Origin: Halorubrum sp.
GTDB taxonomy: Archaea > Halobacteriota > Halobacteria > Halobacteriales > Haloferacaceae
Assembly: GCA_003554605.1 (NCBI GenBank)
Contig: PWGU01000216.1
Location: forward strand, 1-56,747
Reading direction: 5' to 3'
DNA length: 56,747 nt
Shown here: positions 15,473 to 24,975 of the stretch, piece after piece
Layout of the letters: each line of letters starts with the position of its first letter
How positions within the stretch are numbered: the stretch's first letter is position 1
The notes under the pieces: model-generated
What the model was told of the DNA's origin: nothing
Database searches by the model: none
Seen by the model: only the letters and a program-made list of their open reading frames with translations
Position numbers and translations under genes: made by a program

Positions 15473-17821
15473 TTAGGCGTCCTCGCTGCCGGCATCGGAG
15501 AGGGACCCGCCATCGGCGGTCGCGACCCCCTCCCCCGGTTCGACGGGCCGTTTGGGACCCGTCCCCGCCGCCTCCGTCTCGAATCGCTCGACGAGTGCGC
15601 GAAGCTCCGCCGATCGGTCCGACAGCGACTCGGCGCTTTCGGCGATCCGTTCGGTCGCGACCGTCTGTTCCTCGGCGGCCGCAGAGACCGTCTGTGCCTC
15701 CGCGGCCGTCTGCTCGCTTACGCTCGCGACCTCGTCTACCATCGCGACGACCTCCTGTGTGGAGTTCGCCTGCTCGTCGGTCGCGTCGTTGATCGACTGG
15801 ATGCTCGCGTTCGCATCGGCGATCTCCTCGACGATCGACGCCAACATCGAGACCGTTTCATCGACCGTCTCTCGCCCCTCCGTGACGTCGTCCTCCATCG
15901 CGAACATGTCCGCCGCGACCGACTCGGTCGACTCCTCGACGTCCGCGATCAGCTCCTCGACCTCCGTCGTCGCGGTCGCGGTCTCCTCGGCGAGCGATTT
16001 GACCTCGTCGGCGACGACCGCGAAGCCGGCCCCCGACTCGCCGGCGCGGGCGGCCTCGATGGAGGCGTTGAGCGCGAGGATGTTCGTCCGCTCCGCGATC
16101 TCGTCGATCAGCTCGACCACCTCACCGATACGGCGAACTTCGTCCCTGAGCGTCGACATCTCCTCGACGGTCTCGCTCATCCCCGACTCGATACGGTTCA
16201 TGCGGTCGATCGCCGAGCGTGCCGTCCGACGCCCGTTTTTCCCGATCTCGACGGCGTCCTCCGCCCGCGCGGCCGTTTCGTTCGTCGAGGAGGCGATCTC
16301 CTCGACCGTCGCCGAGAGGTCGTTTAACTCGGCGGCCGCCGTCGAGAGGCTGCGCTCCTGCCGGTCGGTGCCCTCGGAGATCTCCTCGATGCTGTGTGCG
16401 ACCTCGGCGCTCCTCGACTCGACCGCTTCCGCGTCGGCGCTCACCGCGGCGCTTCGCTCGCCGACCGGCACGGCGGCATCCTGTATCGCGACGACGAGCG
16501 ACTCCACGCTGCCGAGCATCTCGTTGAGCGACCGCCCGATCGACGCCATGGCTTCGCTCCGGCTCTCGGGGTCGAGCCGGCGGGTGAGATCGCCCGCGGT
16601 GGCCGCGTCGATGACCTCGCCGTAGTGGTCCGCCTTCGCCTCCAGATGTGCCGTGAGCTCCTGCGCCTCCTCCTCGGCGGCTGCCGCCTCGGCCGCCCGC
16701 TTTTCGGCCTCGTGAATCTGCTCCCGAAGCGTGTCACGAAGCCGCGCCAACAGGTCAGCGATCCCCCCAAACTCGTCGGTTCGTGACCGGTCGATGGCGA
16801 CGTCCAGGTTGCCGGCCTCTATCTCCTCGGCGTAGCCACGCATCTCATCGAGCGAGCCGTTCACGTCGCGGGAGACGACCACCCCGAGCATCGCGAGTCC
16901 GAGGACGGACACGCCGATCAGGATCAGCACGCTTTGAGCGACATCGCCCACCGTTCCATAGAGGCCTCCTTCGGGTGCGGCGACCGTCACGACCCACGGC
17001 TTCGTCTCCATCGGCGCGGAGGCGACGACGACCGTGTCGTCCTCGATGCGGTCCTCCCGGTGGTTCGCGGCGGTGTCGATCCGCGACTCCGTCACCTCGT
17101 CGTCGAGGTGTGTGAGCGACTCACCGAGGAAGTACTCCTCCAGTAAGACGCTGGCGTTCTGTGCGAGCGCGACGTCGCCGGTCTCCGTCGAGACGACCTC
17201 CAACGTGCCGCCGTCGACTGGTGACTCGAGGAGCGCTCCCCGTTCGCTGAGGTCCGCGGTGATGACGATCGCGTGCGATTCCTCGCCCTCGATGGGGCTC
17301 ATAAACGCCAGCCGACCGTGTACGCCGGCCATGTATGGCTCGAATGAGCGGACATCCTCGTGGCCGTCGAACGTCTCCGGAGCGACCGCATACGGGCGAT
17401 CGTCGGATGTCTGTCCCTCACGGATCAACTCGGCGCTGTAGAGGATCCGCTGATCCTCCATATCGTAGTAGTGGATCCCTTCGACGTGATCGGGGAGCGC
17501 ATCGCGTGCCCGGCGAAGCTCCTCACGAATCTCGGAACCGGTTCCGTCCCTGATCCGCGCGTCCGAGGAGAGACGGACCGCGTCGTCGTTTCGGTCCTCG
17601 ATGAACCCATCTATCCCGTCGGCCTCGCGCTCGGCGGCGGCGAGCAACGTTTCCTCCGCATCCGCCTCGACGCTGGCTTCGACCTGTCCCAGCGTCATGA
17701 AGCCGACTGCAAGCAGCGCCGCGGTGACCACGATGACCGCCAGGCCGATCTTGAACACGTATCGACCCCGGAGGCGGTCGTAGATCCGCCGATGAACCCC
17801 TGCTGCCCCCTCACTTGACAT
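15473..17821 (-). CDS. methyl-accepting chemotaxis-type transducer (Htr)
   Basis: A 782-residue transducer. Helix TM1 (about 22-46) leads to an extracellular dCache-like sensor of about 250 residues, then TM2 (about 300-325), HAMP regions and the long cytoplasmic coiled coil. The signalling tip is IDEIAERTNILALNASIEA, followed by ARAGESGAGFAVVADEV. Glu/Gln/Ala-rich heptads on both sides would hold the methylation sites. It signals to the CheA kinase; no che genes are in the window. A promoter element (ATTTACAAG, 17846-17853) lies at leaderless distance. The ligand is unknown. Confidence 0.93.
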   Translation of the reverse strand: MSSEGAAGVHRRIYDRLRGRYVFKIGLAVIVVTAALLAVGFMTLGQVEASVEADAEETLLAAAEREADGIDGFIEDRNDDAVRLSSDARIRDGTGSEIREELRRARDALPDHVEGIHYYDMEDQRILYSAELIREGQTSDDRPYAVAPETFDGHEDVRSFEPYMAGVHGRLAFMSPIEGEESHAIVITADLSERGALLESPVDGGTLEVVSTETGDVALAQNASVLLEEYFLGESLTHLDDEVTESRIDTAANHREDRIEDDTVVVASAPMETKPWVVTVAAPEGGLYGTVGDVAQSVLILIGVSVLGLAMLGVVVSRDVNGSLDEMRGYAEEIEAGNLDVAIDRSRTDEFGGIADLLARLRDTLREQIHEAEKRAAEAAAAEEEAQELTAHLEAKADHYGEVIDAATAGDLTRRLDPESRSEAMASIGRSLNEMLGSVESLVVAIQDAAVPVGERSAAVSADAEAVESRSAEVAHSIEEISEGTDRQERSLSTAAAELNDLSATVEEIASSTNETAARAEDAVEIGKNGRRTARSAIDRMNRIESGMSETVEEMSTLRDEVRRIGEVVELIDEIAERTNILALNASIEAARAGESGAGFAVVADEVKSLAEETATATTEVEELIADVEESTESVAADMFAMEDDVTEGRETVDETVSMLASIVEEIADANASIQSINDATDEQANSTQEVVAMVDEVASVSEQTAAEAQTVSAAAEEQTVATERIAESAESLSDRSAELRALVERFETEAAGTGPKRPVEPGEGVATADGGSLSDAGSEDA

Positions 17822-18036
17822 ATGTTCCCGATCATCCGAATCGGGCTTGTAAATCCGCGTCCCCGATTATCCGTTTTGGATCCTGGAATCGAAAATCGCC
17901 GATAGTTCCCTGATTATTGACCGTGATTGATTCTCCACCATCGAGAACCGCCGGTTCGTCTCGGACGGCCGATCCGGATGATCGACCCTCAAACGGGGTG
18001 ATCGACGATCGAACTCCCACCCCGTCAGCGACAATC

Positions 18037-18044
18037 CTTATATC
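18037..18044 (+). promoter_or_regulatory. TATA box of the metal P-type ATPase gene
   Basis: CTTATATC is centred about 26 bases upstream of the ATG at 18067, consistent with a leaderless transcript. The 245-bp gap from 17822 to 18066 also carries the divergent transducer promoter. I see no clear operator, although metal-responsive control would be expected for such a pump. Confidence 0.7.
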
Positions 18045-18066
18045 GGGACACGGACGACATTCAGAT

Positions 18067-20085
18067 ATGGGATGGCTCGGTCGGCTGGTTTCGGCCATAC
18101 GCGACCCACCGCTCCCCGAGGAGCGCCAGGGTACGTTCAGGCGGCAAGCGGCGTTCGTCGCGCTCACCTTCATCGGGATGGTCGTCGGTCTCGTTGGCGG
18201 CTGGTTGGGCGCGTCCGGGACGGTCATTTGGGGCGGATACGCAGTCGCGTACGCCTTCGGTGGCTGGTACGGCGTGAAAGGGAGCATCGAGGCGCTCCGC
18301 GAGCCGGCGATCGAGATCGACCTCCTGATGGTGCTCGCCGCCACCGGCGCGCTGATCATCGGCGCGCCCTTCGAGGGGGCGTTGCTGCTCTTCTTATTCT
18401 CGCTTTCGGGCGTGTTGGAGGAGTACGCCATCGACCGATCCCGGACCGCGATCCGCTCGCTCGTCGAGATGCGCCCGGAGACCGCCCGGGTGAAACGGGA
18501 CGACGGCGTCCAGTCCGTCCCGATCGGCGAGGTCGCCGTCGGCGACGTGTTCGTCGTCCGCCCGGGCGATCGGCTACCGCTGGACGGCGTCGTCGTCGAC
18601 GGCGAGAGCACCGTCGATCAGTCCTCGCTCACCGGCGAGTCGGTTCCCGTCTCGAAGGAACCCGGCGACGAGGTCTACGGGGGGACGATCAACGAGACGG
18701 GGAGCCTCGAAATACGGGTCACCCGCGAGAGCGACGACTCCGCGATCACCCGACTGATCCACATGGTTGAGGAGGCACGAAGCAAGCGCGCGCCGACCCA
18801 ACAGCTCATCGATCGATACGAGCAGCCGTACGTTCTCGGCGTGTTCACGATGACGGCCGTCGCCATCGTCCTCCCGCTTTTCGTCCTCGAACACGCCTTC
18901 GAGCCGACCTTTTATCGCGCCATGACGCTCATGGTCGCGGCCTCCCCGTGTGCCGTGATCATCTCGACGCCGGCGGCCGTTCTCTCGGCCATCTCCGCGG
19001 GCGGCCGGCGCGGCGTCCTATTTAAAGGCGGCGAGCACATCGAGACGGCCGGCGCGGTCGACGCGGTCGCGTTCGACAAGACGGGAACGCTCACCGAGGG
19101 CAACACCCGACTGACCGACGCCGTCGCGCTCGATGGACGCCTCGATTCGTCGTCGACGCCGGACCCAACCGCCGGCGAGTCCCCGGACGTGGATACCCGT
19201 CTCCTCTCGCTCGCCGCCGCCGTGCAGGCCCGCTCGGAACACCATCTCGGGGCGGCGACCGTGGAGGCCGCCGAGGAGCAAGACTTGTCGATCCCGCGGG
19301 CGAGTGGATTCGAGGCCGTCGTCGGGAAGGGCGTCCACGCGACCGTCGAGGACCGAACGATCCACATCGGAAACCTGCGGTACTTCGAGACGGTCACGGC
19401 GGATCGGCCCATCGAGGGGATCGATGCCGGTAGCACGGCGGTTCGGCGGCTCGAAGACGAGGGTAAAACGAGCGTCCTCGTCGTCGAGGAGTCGGGGACG
19501 GGGTCAGGGACGGACCTCCGCGTGCTCGGCTGGCTCGCGTTCACCGACACCATCCGGGAGGACGCCGTCGAGACGATCACACAACTGCGCGAACGTGGGA
19601 TCGAGCGTATCGTCATGCTCACCGGCGACAACGAGCGTGTCGCTCGACACATCGCGGAGGCGGTCGGTATCGACGAGGTGTACGCCGAACTCCTCCCCGA
19701 GGAGAAGGTGAAACACATCGAGCGGCTTCAGTCGCGTCACGAGGCGGTCGCGATGGTTGGTGACGGGGTGAACGACGCCCCGGCGCTTGCGACCGCGGAC
19801 ATCAGCGTCGGCATGGGCGGGGCCGGAACCGACGTCGCCTTGGAGACCGCGGACGTCGTGTTGATGTCCGACGAACTCAGTCGGCTTCCGTACGCGTTCG
19901 CGCTCAGCCGGGAGACGAAACGAACCCTCTACATCAATTTCATCATCGCCTTCGGCGCCATCGCGATCATGATCGCCGCGATCCTCACGGCCGGGATCCC
20001 CCTACCGGTCGCCGTGATCGGCCACGAGGGATCGACCGTCCTGGTGAGCCTGATCGGCCTTCGACTGTTGGGCTTCGACGGGTGA
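18067..20085 (+). CDS. P1B-type heavy-metal-translocating ATPase (SPC / HEGST type)
   Basis: A 672-residue efflux ATPase with about eight helices. It shows TGES (189-192) in the actuator domain, the transmembrane metal motif SPC (293-295), phosphorylation site DKTGTLTEG (Asp337), ligand-binding MVGDGVNDAP, and HEGSTVLVSL in the last helix. SPC together with HEG(G/S)T is the signature of the P1B-4 group (Co, Zn, Fe or Ni export) rather than the CPC-type Cu or Zn/Cd pumps. No N-terminal CxxC metal-binding domain is present. The metal is inferred from motifs only. Confidence 0.9.
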   Translation: MGWLGRLVSAIRDPPLPEERQGTFRRQAAFVALTFIGMVVGLVGGWLGASGTVIWGGYAVAYAFGGWYGVKGSIEALREPAIEIDLLMVLAATGALIIGAPFEGALLLFLFSLSGVLEEYAIDRSRTAIRSLVEMRPETARVKRDDGVQSVPIGEVAVGDVFVVRPGDRLPLDGVVVDGESTVDQSSLTGESVPVSKEPGDEVYGGTINETGSLEIRVTRESDDSAITRLIHMVEEARSKRAPTQQLIDRYEQPYVLGVFTMTAVAIVLPLFVLEHAFEPTFYRAMTLMVAASPCAVIISTPAAVLSAISAGGRRGVLFKGGEHIETAGAVDAVAFDKTGTLTEGNTRLTDAVALDGRLDSSSTPDPTAGESPDVDTRLLSLAAAVQARSEHHLGAATVEAAEEQDLSIPRASGFEAVVGKGVHATVEDRTIHIGNLRYFETVTADRPIEGIDAGSTAVRRLEDEGKTSVLVVEESGTGSGTDLRVLGWLAFTDTIREDAVETITQLRERGIERIVMLTGDNERVARHIAEAVGIDEVYAELLPEEKVKHIERLQSRHEAVAMVGDGVNDAPALATADISVGMGGAGTDVALETADVVLMSDELSRLPYAFALSRETKRTLYINFIIAFGAIAIMIAAILTAGIPLPVAVIGHEGSTVLVSLIGLRLLGFDG

Positions 20086-20114
20086 GGCGTTTCACGCCCA
20101 CGGGGAGAGACGAC

Positions 20115-21053
20115 TCAGTCGCCGCCGGCCGCCCGCGCGTGTCGTCTCGCGTCCGCCGGCGAGCGCCCGTCCCTGAGCATCGCATCGACGAAGAGCTCCC
20201 CCGCCCGGTAGGAGGACCGGACCATCGGTCCAGACGCGCAGTATAAAAAGCCGAACTCCTCCTCGGCGACGGTTTGCCAGACGTCGAAGACGTCGGGGTG
20301 GACGTATTCGAAGACGTCCAGATGGGTTCGGGAGGGCTGGAGGTACTGCCCGAAGGTGACGATGTCGACGCCGACCTCACGGAGGTCCCCGAGCGTGCGG
20401 TACACCTCGTGGTCGTACTCGCCGACCCCCAACATGAGGCTCGTCTTCGTGTAGATATCCGAGGTGCGATCGATCCGATCGAGGACCGAAAGCGACTGCT
20501 CGTAGGTCGCCCGACGGTCACGCACGGGCCACTGGAGCCGCTCCACCGTCTCCACGTTGTGGGCGATCACGTCCGGCCCGGCGTCGATTATCCGGTCGAC
20601 CGCGTCCGGGTCGCCCTGAAAGTCGGGGATCAGCGTCTCGACGAGGATCTCCGGATCCCGGCGTTTGATCTCGCGGATCGTTTCGGCGAAGTGTGCCGAC
20701 CCGCCGTCCGCGAGGTCGTCGCGGTCGACGGAGGTCAATACGACGTACTCCAAGCCGATCTCGGCGACCGCGTCCGCGACGTTCGCCGGCTCGTCCGGGT
20801 CGAGCGGCTCCATCCCGCCGGTTTCGACGTCACAGAAGTTACAGCCACGCGAGCACCGGTCGCCCATCAACATGAACGTCGCCGTTCCGGGACCGTTCCG
20901 GCCGGACCAGCACTCGCCCATGTTCGGACAGTTCGCCTCCTCACAGACGGTGTGGAGGTTCCGGTCGCGGAGGCTCGCTTTGATCGACGTAAAACGGTTC
21001 CCGGACGGCGGCCGCGACTTGAGCCAGTCCGGTTTCCGTCGTCCGCGTTGCAT
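20115..21053 (-). CDS. lipA: lipoyl synthase
   Basis: A 312-residue radical-SAM enzyme that inserts two sulfurs into octanoyl groups on lipoate-dependent proteins. The auxiliary cluster cysteines are in CEEANCPNMGEC (Cys37, 42, 48), and the radical-SAM cluster is CSRGCNFC (Cys67, 71, 74). The RSSYRAG motif near the C-terminus holds the serine that ligates the auxiliary cluster. The start at 21053 (MQRGRRKPDW) fits family length; an ATG two codons upstream is possible. No lipB or octanoyltransferase gene is nearby. Confidence 0.95.
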   Translation of the reverse strand: MQRGRRKPDWLKSRPPSGNRFTSIKASLRDRNLHTVCEEANCPNMGECWSGRNGPGTATFMLMGDRCSRGCNFCDVETGGMEPLDPDEPANVADAVAEIGLEYVVLTSVDRDDLADGGSAHFAETIREIKRRDPEILVETLIPDFQGDPDAVDRIIDAGPDVIAHNVETVERLQWPVRDRRATYEQSLSVLDRIDRTSDIYTKTSLMLGVGEYDHEVYRTLGDLREVGVDIVTFGQYLQPSRTHLDVFEYVHPDVFDVWQTVAEEEFGFLYCASGPMVRSSYRAGELFVDAMLRDGRSPADARRHARAAGGD

Positions 21054-21103
21054 ATTCACAGGGTCGGTTCGCCGGGAGCAAAAGCATGCGGGTCGCCGAC
21101 CCG

Positions 21104-21190
21104 CTCACCGGCCGTCAGCCACCACGGTTCGCCACTCCACTCACCGGTCGTCAGCCACCACGGTTCGCCACTCCACGGTTCGTCACTCCA
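21104..21190. repeat. 36-bp tandem duplication with nested 15-bp repeats
   Basis: Two 36-bp units (21104-21139 and 21140-21175) differ at one base. The last 15 bp of the unit, CGGTTCGCCACTCCA, occurs again with one change at 21176-21190, and a fourth, poorer copy follows into the thiM stop region. The array fills most of the lipA-thiM gap. It may mark recent slippage; no spacer pattern or dyad suggests CRISPR. Confidence 0.85.
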
Positions 21191-21197
21191 CGGTCGA

Positions 21198-22058
21198 TCA
21201 CTCGACGTCGATCCGCCCGGAGGGGTCGATGCCCGACGGCTCCGCCCCGATGGTCGCGACCGCGTCCATGAACGCCGTTCGATAGCTCGCCGGTCCGGGC
21301 GGGTCGTTCGCGGCGGCCCGTTCGCCGGCGACGCCGAACGCGACCGTCGCGATCAGGACCGTCTCCGTGAGCGTCCCGATCGTGGGTGCGTCGCCGCACG
21401 CCAGCGTCGCGAACGTCGCGGCCGTGCTCCCGAGCATACAGCCCGACCCGACGAACGTCCCCATCCGTTCGTGGCCGGCGGTGACCCGGTAGACCACCTC
21501 CCCGTCGGAGACGACGTCGACCGGGCCGGACGCGATGACGGCCGCATCGTGTTCGACGGCGAGCGCGCGGGCGGCCTCACCGACGGCCTCGCCCACATCC
21601 ATCGACTCCACGCCCCGAACGACGGCCTCCTCGCCGGCGAGTCCCCGTATCTCGCCGACGTTGCCTTTGATGACGTCGACGTCGACGGCGTCGAGTATCC
21701 GGCCGACCGACTCGACCCGGTGTGGCGTCGCGCCGTAGCCGACCGGATCGAGCACGACGGGGCTCCCGACCTCGTTGGCGCTTTTCCCGGCGTCGATCAT
21801 CGTGTCGATGTCGTCGCGGCTCGCCGTCCCCGTGTTCAACAGGACCGCGTCCGCGCCCGCTGCCATATCGGCCGCTTCGGCGGCCGCGTCGGCCATCACC
21901 GGGAGGCCGCCCCAGTGGAGGGTGATATTCGCCGTCTCGCTCGTCGTCACGGCGTTCGTGAGGTGGTGCACGAGCGGCGAGCGGTCCGCGAGCGCCGACA
22001 GCGCCCGGTGAACTCGCTCGCTGTCGATATCGACGTGCGCATCCTCCTCACCGGGCAT
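21198..22058 (-). CDS. thiM: hydroxyethylthiazole kinase
   Basis: A 286-residue kinase that phosphorylates 4-methyl-5-(2-hydroxyethyl)thiazole for thiamine salvage. Family blocks are VHHLTNAVTTSETANITLHW, the substrate-loop GGLPVMADAA, LDPVGYGATPHR and GSGCMLGSTAA near the C-terminus. It is the second gene of the thiE-thiM pair: its ATG overlaps the end of thiE by 11 bases, which implies coupled translation. The C-terminus carries a short acidic extension. Confidence 0.95.
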   Translation of the reverse strand: MPGEEDAHVDIDSERVHRALSALADRSPLVHHLTNAVTTSETANITLHWGGLPVMADAAAEAADMAAGADAVLLNTGTASRDDIDTMIDAGKSANEVGSPVVLDPVGYGATPHRVESVGRILDAVDVDVIKGNVGEIRGLAGEEAVVRGVESMDVGEAVGEAARALAVEHDAAVIASGPVDVVSDGEVVYRVTAGHERMGTFVGSGCMLGSTAATFATLACGDAPTIGTLTETVLIATVAFGVAGERAAANDPPGPASYRTAFMDAVATIGAEPSGIDPSGRIDVE

Positions 22059-22686
22059 CGTCGACCACCTCCCCGAGCCGGCGGGTCGCGGCCGCCGGCT
22101 CGTCTTCGGCCGTGATCGCCGAGATGACCGCGACGCCCGTCGCCCCCGCCCGAACGACCGCGGCGGCGTTGTCCGCGTCTATCCCGCCGATCCCCACGAT
22201 CGGAACGTCGACCGTCGAGGCGATCTCGCGGACCCGTTCGGGGCCGATCCCGGACTCCTCCTCCGGGACGTCCTTCGAATCGGTGGCATAGACCGCGCCC
22301 ACGCCGAGATAGTCGGCCCCTTCGGCGACGGCCTGTTCCGCCTCCGCCGTCGTCGACGTCGAGCAGCCGACCACCGCCTCGGGGCCGAGCTGTTCGCGGG
22401 CGACCGCGACCGGGAGGTCGGACTGCCCGAGATGGACGCCGTCGGCGTCGACCACCGCCGCGAGGTCGACCCGGTCGTTGATGATGAGCGGTACCCCCGC
22501 GTCCGCGGTGAGTTCACGGAGTTCGCGGCCGAGCCGATAGCGATGGCGCGCGTCCGTCCCTTTCTCGCGAAGCTGGACGGCGTCGACGCCGCCGGCGAGC
22601 GCCGCGCGGACGACCTCGACGGTATCCCGGCCCGCGGACCGGCTCGCCTGCGTCACGAGGTAGGTCCGCCACGTAGCTGGATCCAT
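22048..22686 (-). CDS. thiE: thiamine-phosphate synthase
   Basis: A 212-residue TIM-barrel enzyme that joins HMP-PP and thiazole phosphate to form thiamine phosphate. Motifs seen are TYLVTQ, VDAVQLREKGTDAR, LIINDRVDLA, GVHLGQSDLPV, GCSTST, and GIGGIDADNAAAVVRAGATG. The start MDPATW at 22686 is supported by a T-rich element (GTTTTT, about 22712-22718) at leaderless distance; an upstream start at 22698 is possible. It forms an operon with thiM. ThiL, the next enzyme, is encoded separately at 54028-54921. Confidence 0.95.
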   Translation of the reverse strand: MDPATWRTYLVTQASRSAGRDTVEVVRAALAGGVDAVQLREKGTDARHRYRLGRELRELTADAGVPLIINDRVDLAAVVDADGVHLGQSDLPVAVAREQLGPEAVVGCSTSTTAEAEQAVAEGADYLGVGAVYATDSKDVPEEESGIGPERVREIASTVDVPIVGIGGIDADNAAAVVRAGATGVAVISAITAEDEPAAATRRLGEVVDDAR

Positions 22687-22761
22687 GAGTGGTACCACCG
22701 GATGATGGAGAAAAACGGTTCCGCTTCGGGTCGCGTTCGACTGTCTCGCTCGCGCCCGATC

Positions 22762-23622
22762 CTATTCGTCGTCGGCGATCGCCTCGATCGTCTCGATGCT
22801 TCCGGTGAGTTCGCGATGGACGTACGGGATGTCGATGCCGGCCGCATCGAACGCCTCCTTTACCGATTGGACGTACTCGGAGCGGATCTTCACGAAGTCG
22901 CCCCGGTCCGGATCCTCGATCCACCAGCGTGACTGGAGCCCCACGTCGGAGTCGCCGAGTTCGATCAGCCTGACCGAGGGGGCGGGCTCGTCGAGGATCG
23001 CCTCGTGTTTTTTGGCCTCCTCGACGATGATGTCGGTCGCCTCGTCGATGTCGTCGTCGTAGCCGATGCCGAAGACGAACTTCTGTCGCAGCGTGTCGTA
23101 GGCGACCGGGTTGGTGACGGCGTTGTTCGCGAGGTCGCCGTTCGGCACGGTGACCAACTCGTTGTCGAAGGTACGCACCCGCGAGACGCGGAGGTCGATG
23201 TCCTCGACACGCCCGCTGTTTCCGTCCCACTCGATCCAATCGCCCACCTCGAACGGCTTGTCCTTGAGGATGAAGATCCCGGCGACGAAGTTCCCGAGGA
23301 GGTCCTGTGCGGCGAAGCCGACCGCGAGCGCGAGCGCCCCGCCGAAGACGGCGAACGCCGAGAGGAACGCCCCGTACCCGGCGACGGTGAACGCGATGGC
23401 GATCGCGGCGACCCAGACGATCGCGTTCGCGACGCTCGTCCCGAGGCTTCGGACCACCTCGTCGAACCCGCGCGAGCCCAACACCCGGCGCACCGCGGGG
23501 ACGAAAAGCGTCTTTCCGAGGAGCAACACCACGACGAACCCGAGTAAGAACGCAACCACGGAGACGACCAGCGCACCCGGGTCGAGCGCATCGACGACTT
23601 CGTCGGCCTGTAATGGGAGCAT
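22762..23622 (-). CDS. mscS: MscS-family mechanosensitive channel
   Basis: A 286-residue small-conductance mechanosensitive channel that protects against osmotic shock. It has three hydrophobic helices in the first 115 residues. The pore helix TM3 is Ala/Gly-rich (FAVFGGALALAVGFAAQDLL), then the beta domain (PFEVGDWIEW, VTVPNGDLANNAVTN) and the alpha/beta C-domain. The start at 23622 is preferred over GTG 23625 because a strong TATA box (TTTAAATATA, 23642-23651) sits 25 bases away. The length is typical. Confidence 0.92.
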   Translation of the reverse strand: MLPLQADEVVDALDPGALVVSVVAFLLGFVVVLLLGKTLFVPAVRRVLGSRGFDEVVRSLGTSVANAIVWVAAIAIAFTVAGYGAFLSAFAVFGGALALAVGFAAQDLLGNFVAGIFILKDKPFEVGDWIEWDGNSGRVEDIDLRVSRVRTFDNELVTVPNGDLANNAVTNPVAYDTLRQKFVFGIGYDDDIDEATDIIVEEAKKHEAILDEPAPSVRLIELGDSDVGLQSRWWIEDPDRGDFVKIRSEYVQSVKEAFDAAGIDIPYVHRELTGSIETIEAIADDE

Positions 23623-23674
23623 CACCGAACCTATTTGGGAGTATATTTAAAGAAGGTACTGGCCCCGCGGTTTT

Positions 23675-24874
23675 TCACGGGCGGTCGTGACGGCGGCCCC
23701 CGTCCGCTCGTCCCGGGAGCCGATGGTCGACGGACAACGGCCCCTCACCCCGTGCAACCGCCCGAAGCCGGCGTCCATGCACGTCGTCCCGGCGGATCCG
23801 TTCCTGCACCGTCGGCGGAACCCACGCGTCGCGGTCGCATGGTTGATCCGCTCGGTCCGCCGACGCCGGCCGGATGTCGCCGGGAAGGTAGCGGGCGTGC
23901 GTCGGCAGGCGCTCCCGGAGCGGCACGTTCCCGTCAGCGGCGATCGACCGAAGTTCCTCCAGTCCCGGCCACGCGTAGTCGGGGTTGATGTAGTCGTCGG
24001 TCACCGGCGAGACGCCGCCGAGGTCGTCGATCCCGCAGTCGAGCAGTTCGGCGGCGGTGGTGAGGTTCGGCGGCACCTGCACGGAGACCTCCTCCGGCAG
24101 TCCCGCGCGGGCCATGGCGACGACGCGCCGGAGGGCCTCGCGGTCCGGCCCCTCGAAATCGGAGCGCTCGTTCGGCACCACCGGCTGAACGATCACCTCC
24201 TGGACGTGCCCGTACCGCTCGTGGAGCCGACGGATCGCGAGGAGGCTCTCGGCGCGGTCGCGCCCCCCCTCGCCGATGCCGACGAGGATCCCGGTCGTGA
24301 ACGGGACCCCCTGTCGGCCGGCCGCTCGGATCGTTTTCAGTCGCTGTTCCGGCGTCTTTCGACGGCTTCCCGAGTGGGCGGCCACGTCGGCGGTCGTTTC
24401 GAGCATGACGCCCATCGAGGCGTTCACCTCCCGAAGGTCGTGGAACTGCCCTTCGGTGAGATCGCCGGGGTTCGAGTGCGGCAACAAGCCCTCCTCCAGG
24501 GCGATCTCACAGGCCCGATAGAGGTAGTCGTGGATGGAGTCGAACCCCCACTCCGCGAGCTGCTCGTGGATCGCGACGTACCGGTCGTCGGGGTCGTCGC
24601 CGAAGGTGAAAAGCGCCTCCGTACAGCCGGCGTCCGCGCCGACCCGGCAGCGCCGTCGCACCTCCGCCGGCGAGAGCAGCGTCGCCTCGCCGGGGACGTC
24701 GTAGTACGTACAGTACGTGCACGTGTAGCGACACGCCGTGGTGAGCGGGATGAAGACGTTGCGGGCGAACGTGAGCCGGTCGGTCGGGTCGACGTCGGCC
24801 GGCGTAATCGAGCACAGCCGCTCGATATCGGCCGCATCGATCTCGATCCCACGGACGGTGGTCGCCGAGGACAC
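23675..24874 (-). CDS. cofG: 7,8-didemethyl-8-hydroxy-5-deazariboflavin synthase, CofG subunit
   Basis: A 399-residue radical-SAM enzyme that, with CofH, makes the Fo chromophore of coenzyme F420. The cluster motif is C-x3-C-x2-C in TTACRYTCTYCTYYD (Cys48, 52, 55). Later blocks are EEGLLPHSNPGDL, MLETTADV, PFTTGILVGIGEG and VQPVVPNE. The open frame runs about 675 bases further upstream over cofC as a shadow. The GTG at 24874 is chosen because a TTTATATT element at 24897-24905 is exactly at leaderless spacing. cofC lies 101 bases upstream on the same strand; cofH is not in the window. Confidence 0.93.
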   Translation of the reverse strand: MSSATTVRGIEIDAADIERLCSITPADVDPTDRLTFARNVFIPLTTACRYTCTYCTYYDVPGEATLLSPAEVRRRCRVGADAGCTEALFTFGDDPDDRYVAIHEQLAEWGFDSIHDYLYRACEIALEEGLLPHSNPGDLTEGQFHDLREVNASMGVMLETTADVAAHSGSRRKTPEQRLKTIRAAGRQGVPFTTGILVGIGEGGRDRAESLLAIRRLHERYGHVQEVIVQPVVPNERSDFEGPDREALRRVVAMARAGLPEEVSVQVPPNLTTAAELLDCGIDDLGGVSPVTDDYINPDYAWPGLEELRSIAADGNVPLRERLPTHARYLPGDIRPASADRADQPCDRDAWVPPTVQERIRRDDVHGRRLRAVARGEGPLSVDHRLPGRADGGRRHDRP

Positions 24875-24896
24875 GGTTCGGCTTCGGCGGTCGAGG

Positions 24897-24905
24897 AATA
24901 TAAAC
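24897..24905 (-). promoter_or_regulatory. TATA box of cofG
   Basis: GTTTATATT on the minus strand is centred 27 bases upstream of the GTG at 24874. This fixes the start of cofG at a non-ATG codon and shows that cofG can be transcribed separately from cofC. Confidence 0.75.
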
Positions 24906-24975
24906 GGTCGCGGTCGCGGCAGGCACGGTACGTAACCGCTCACGTAACGCGTGCTGTGTACCCGGTCTCGGTCCC

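Noticed and set aside
20274-22115. 613-codon open frame on the plus strand across lipA and thiM
   Set aside because: It crosses two well-supported minus-strand genes and a repeat array and has no recognisable protein feature.
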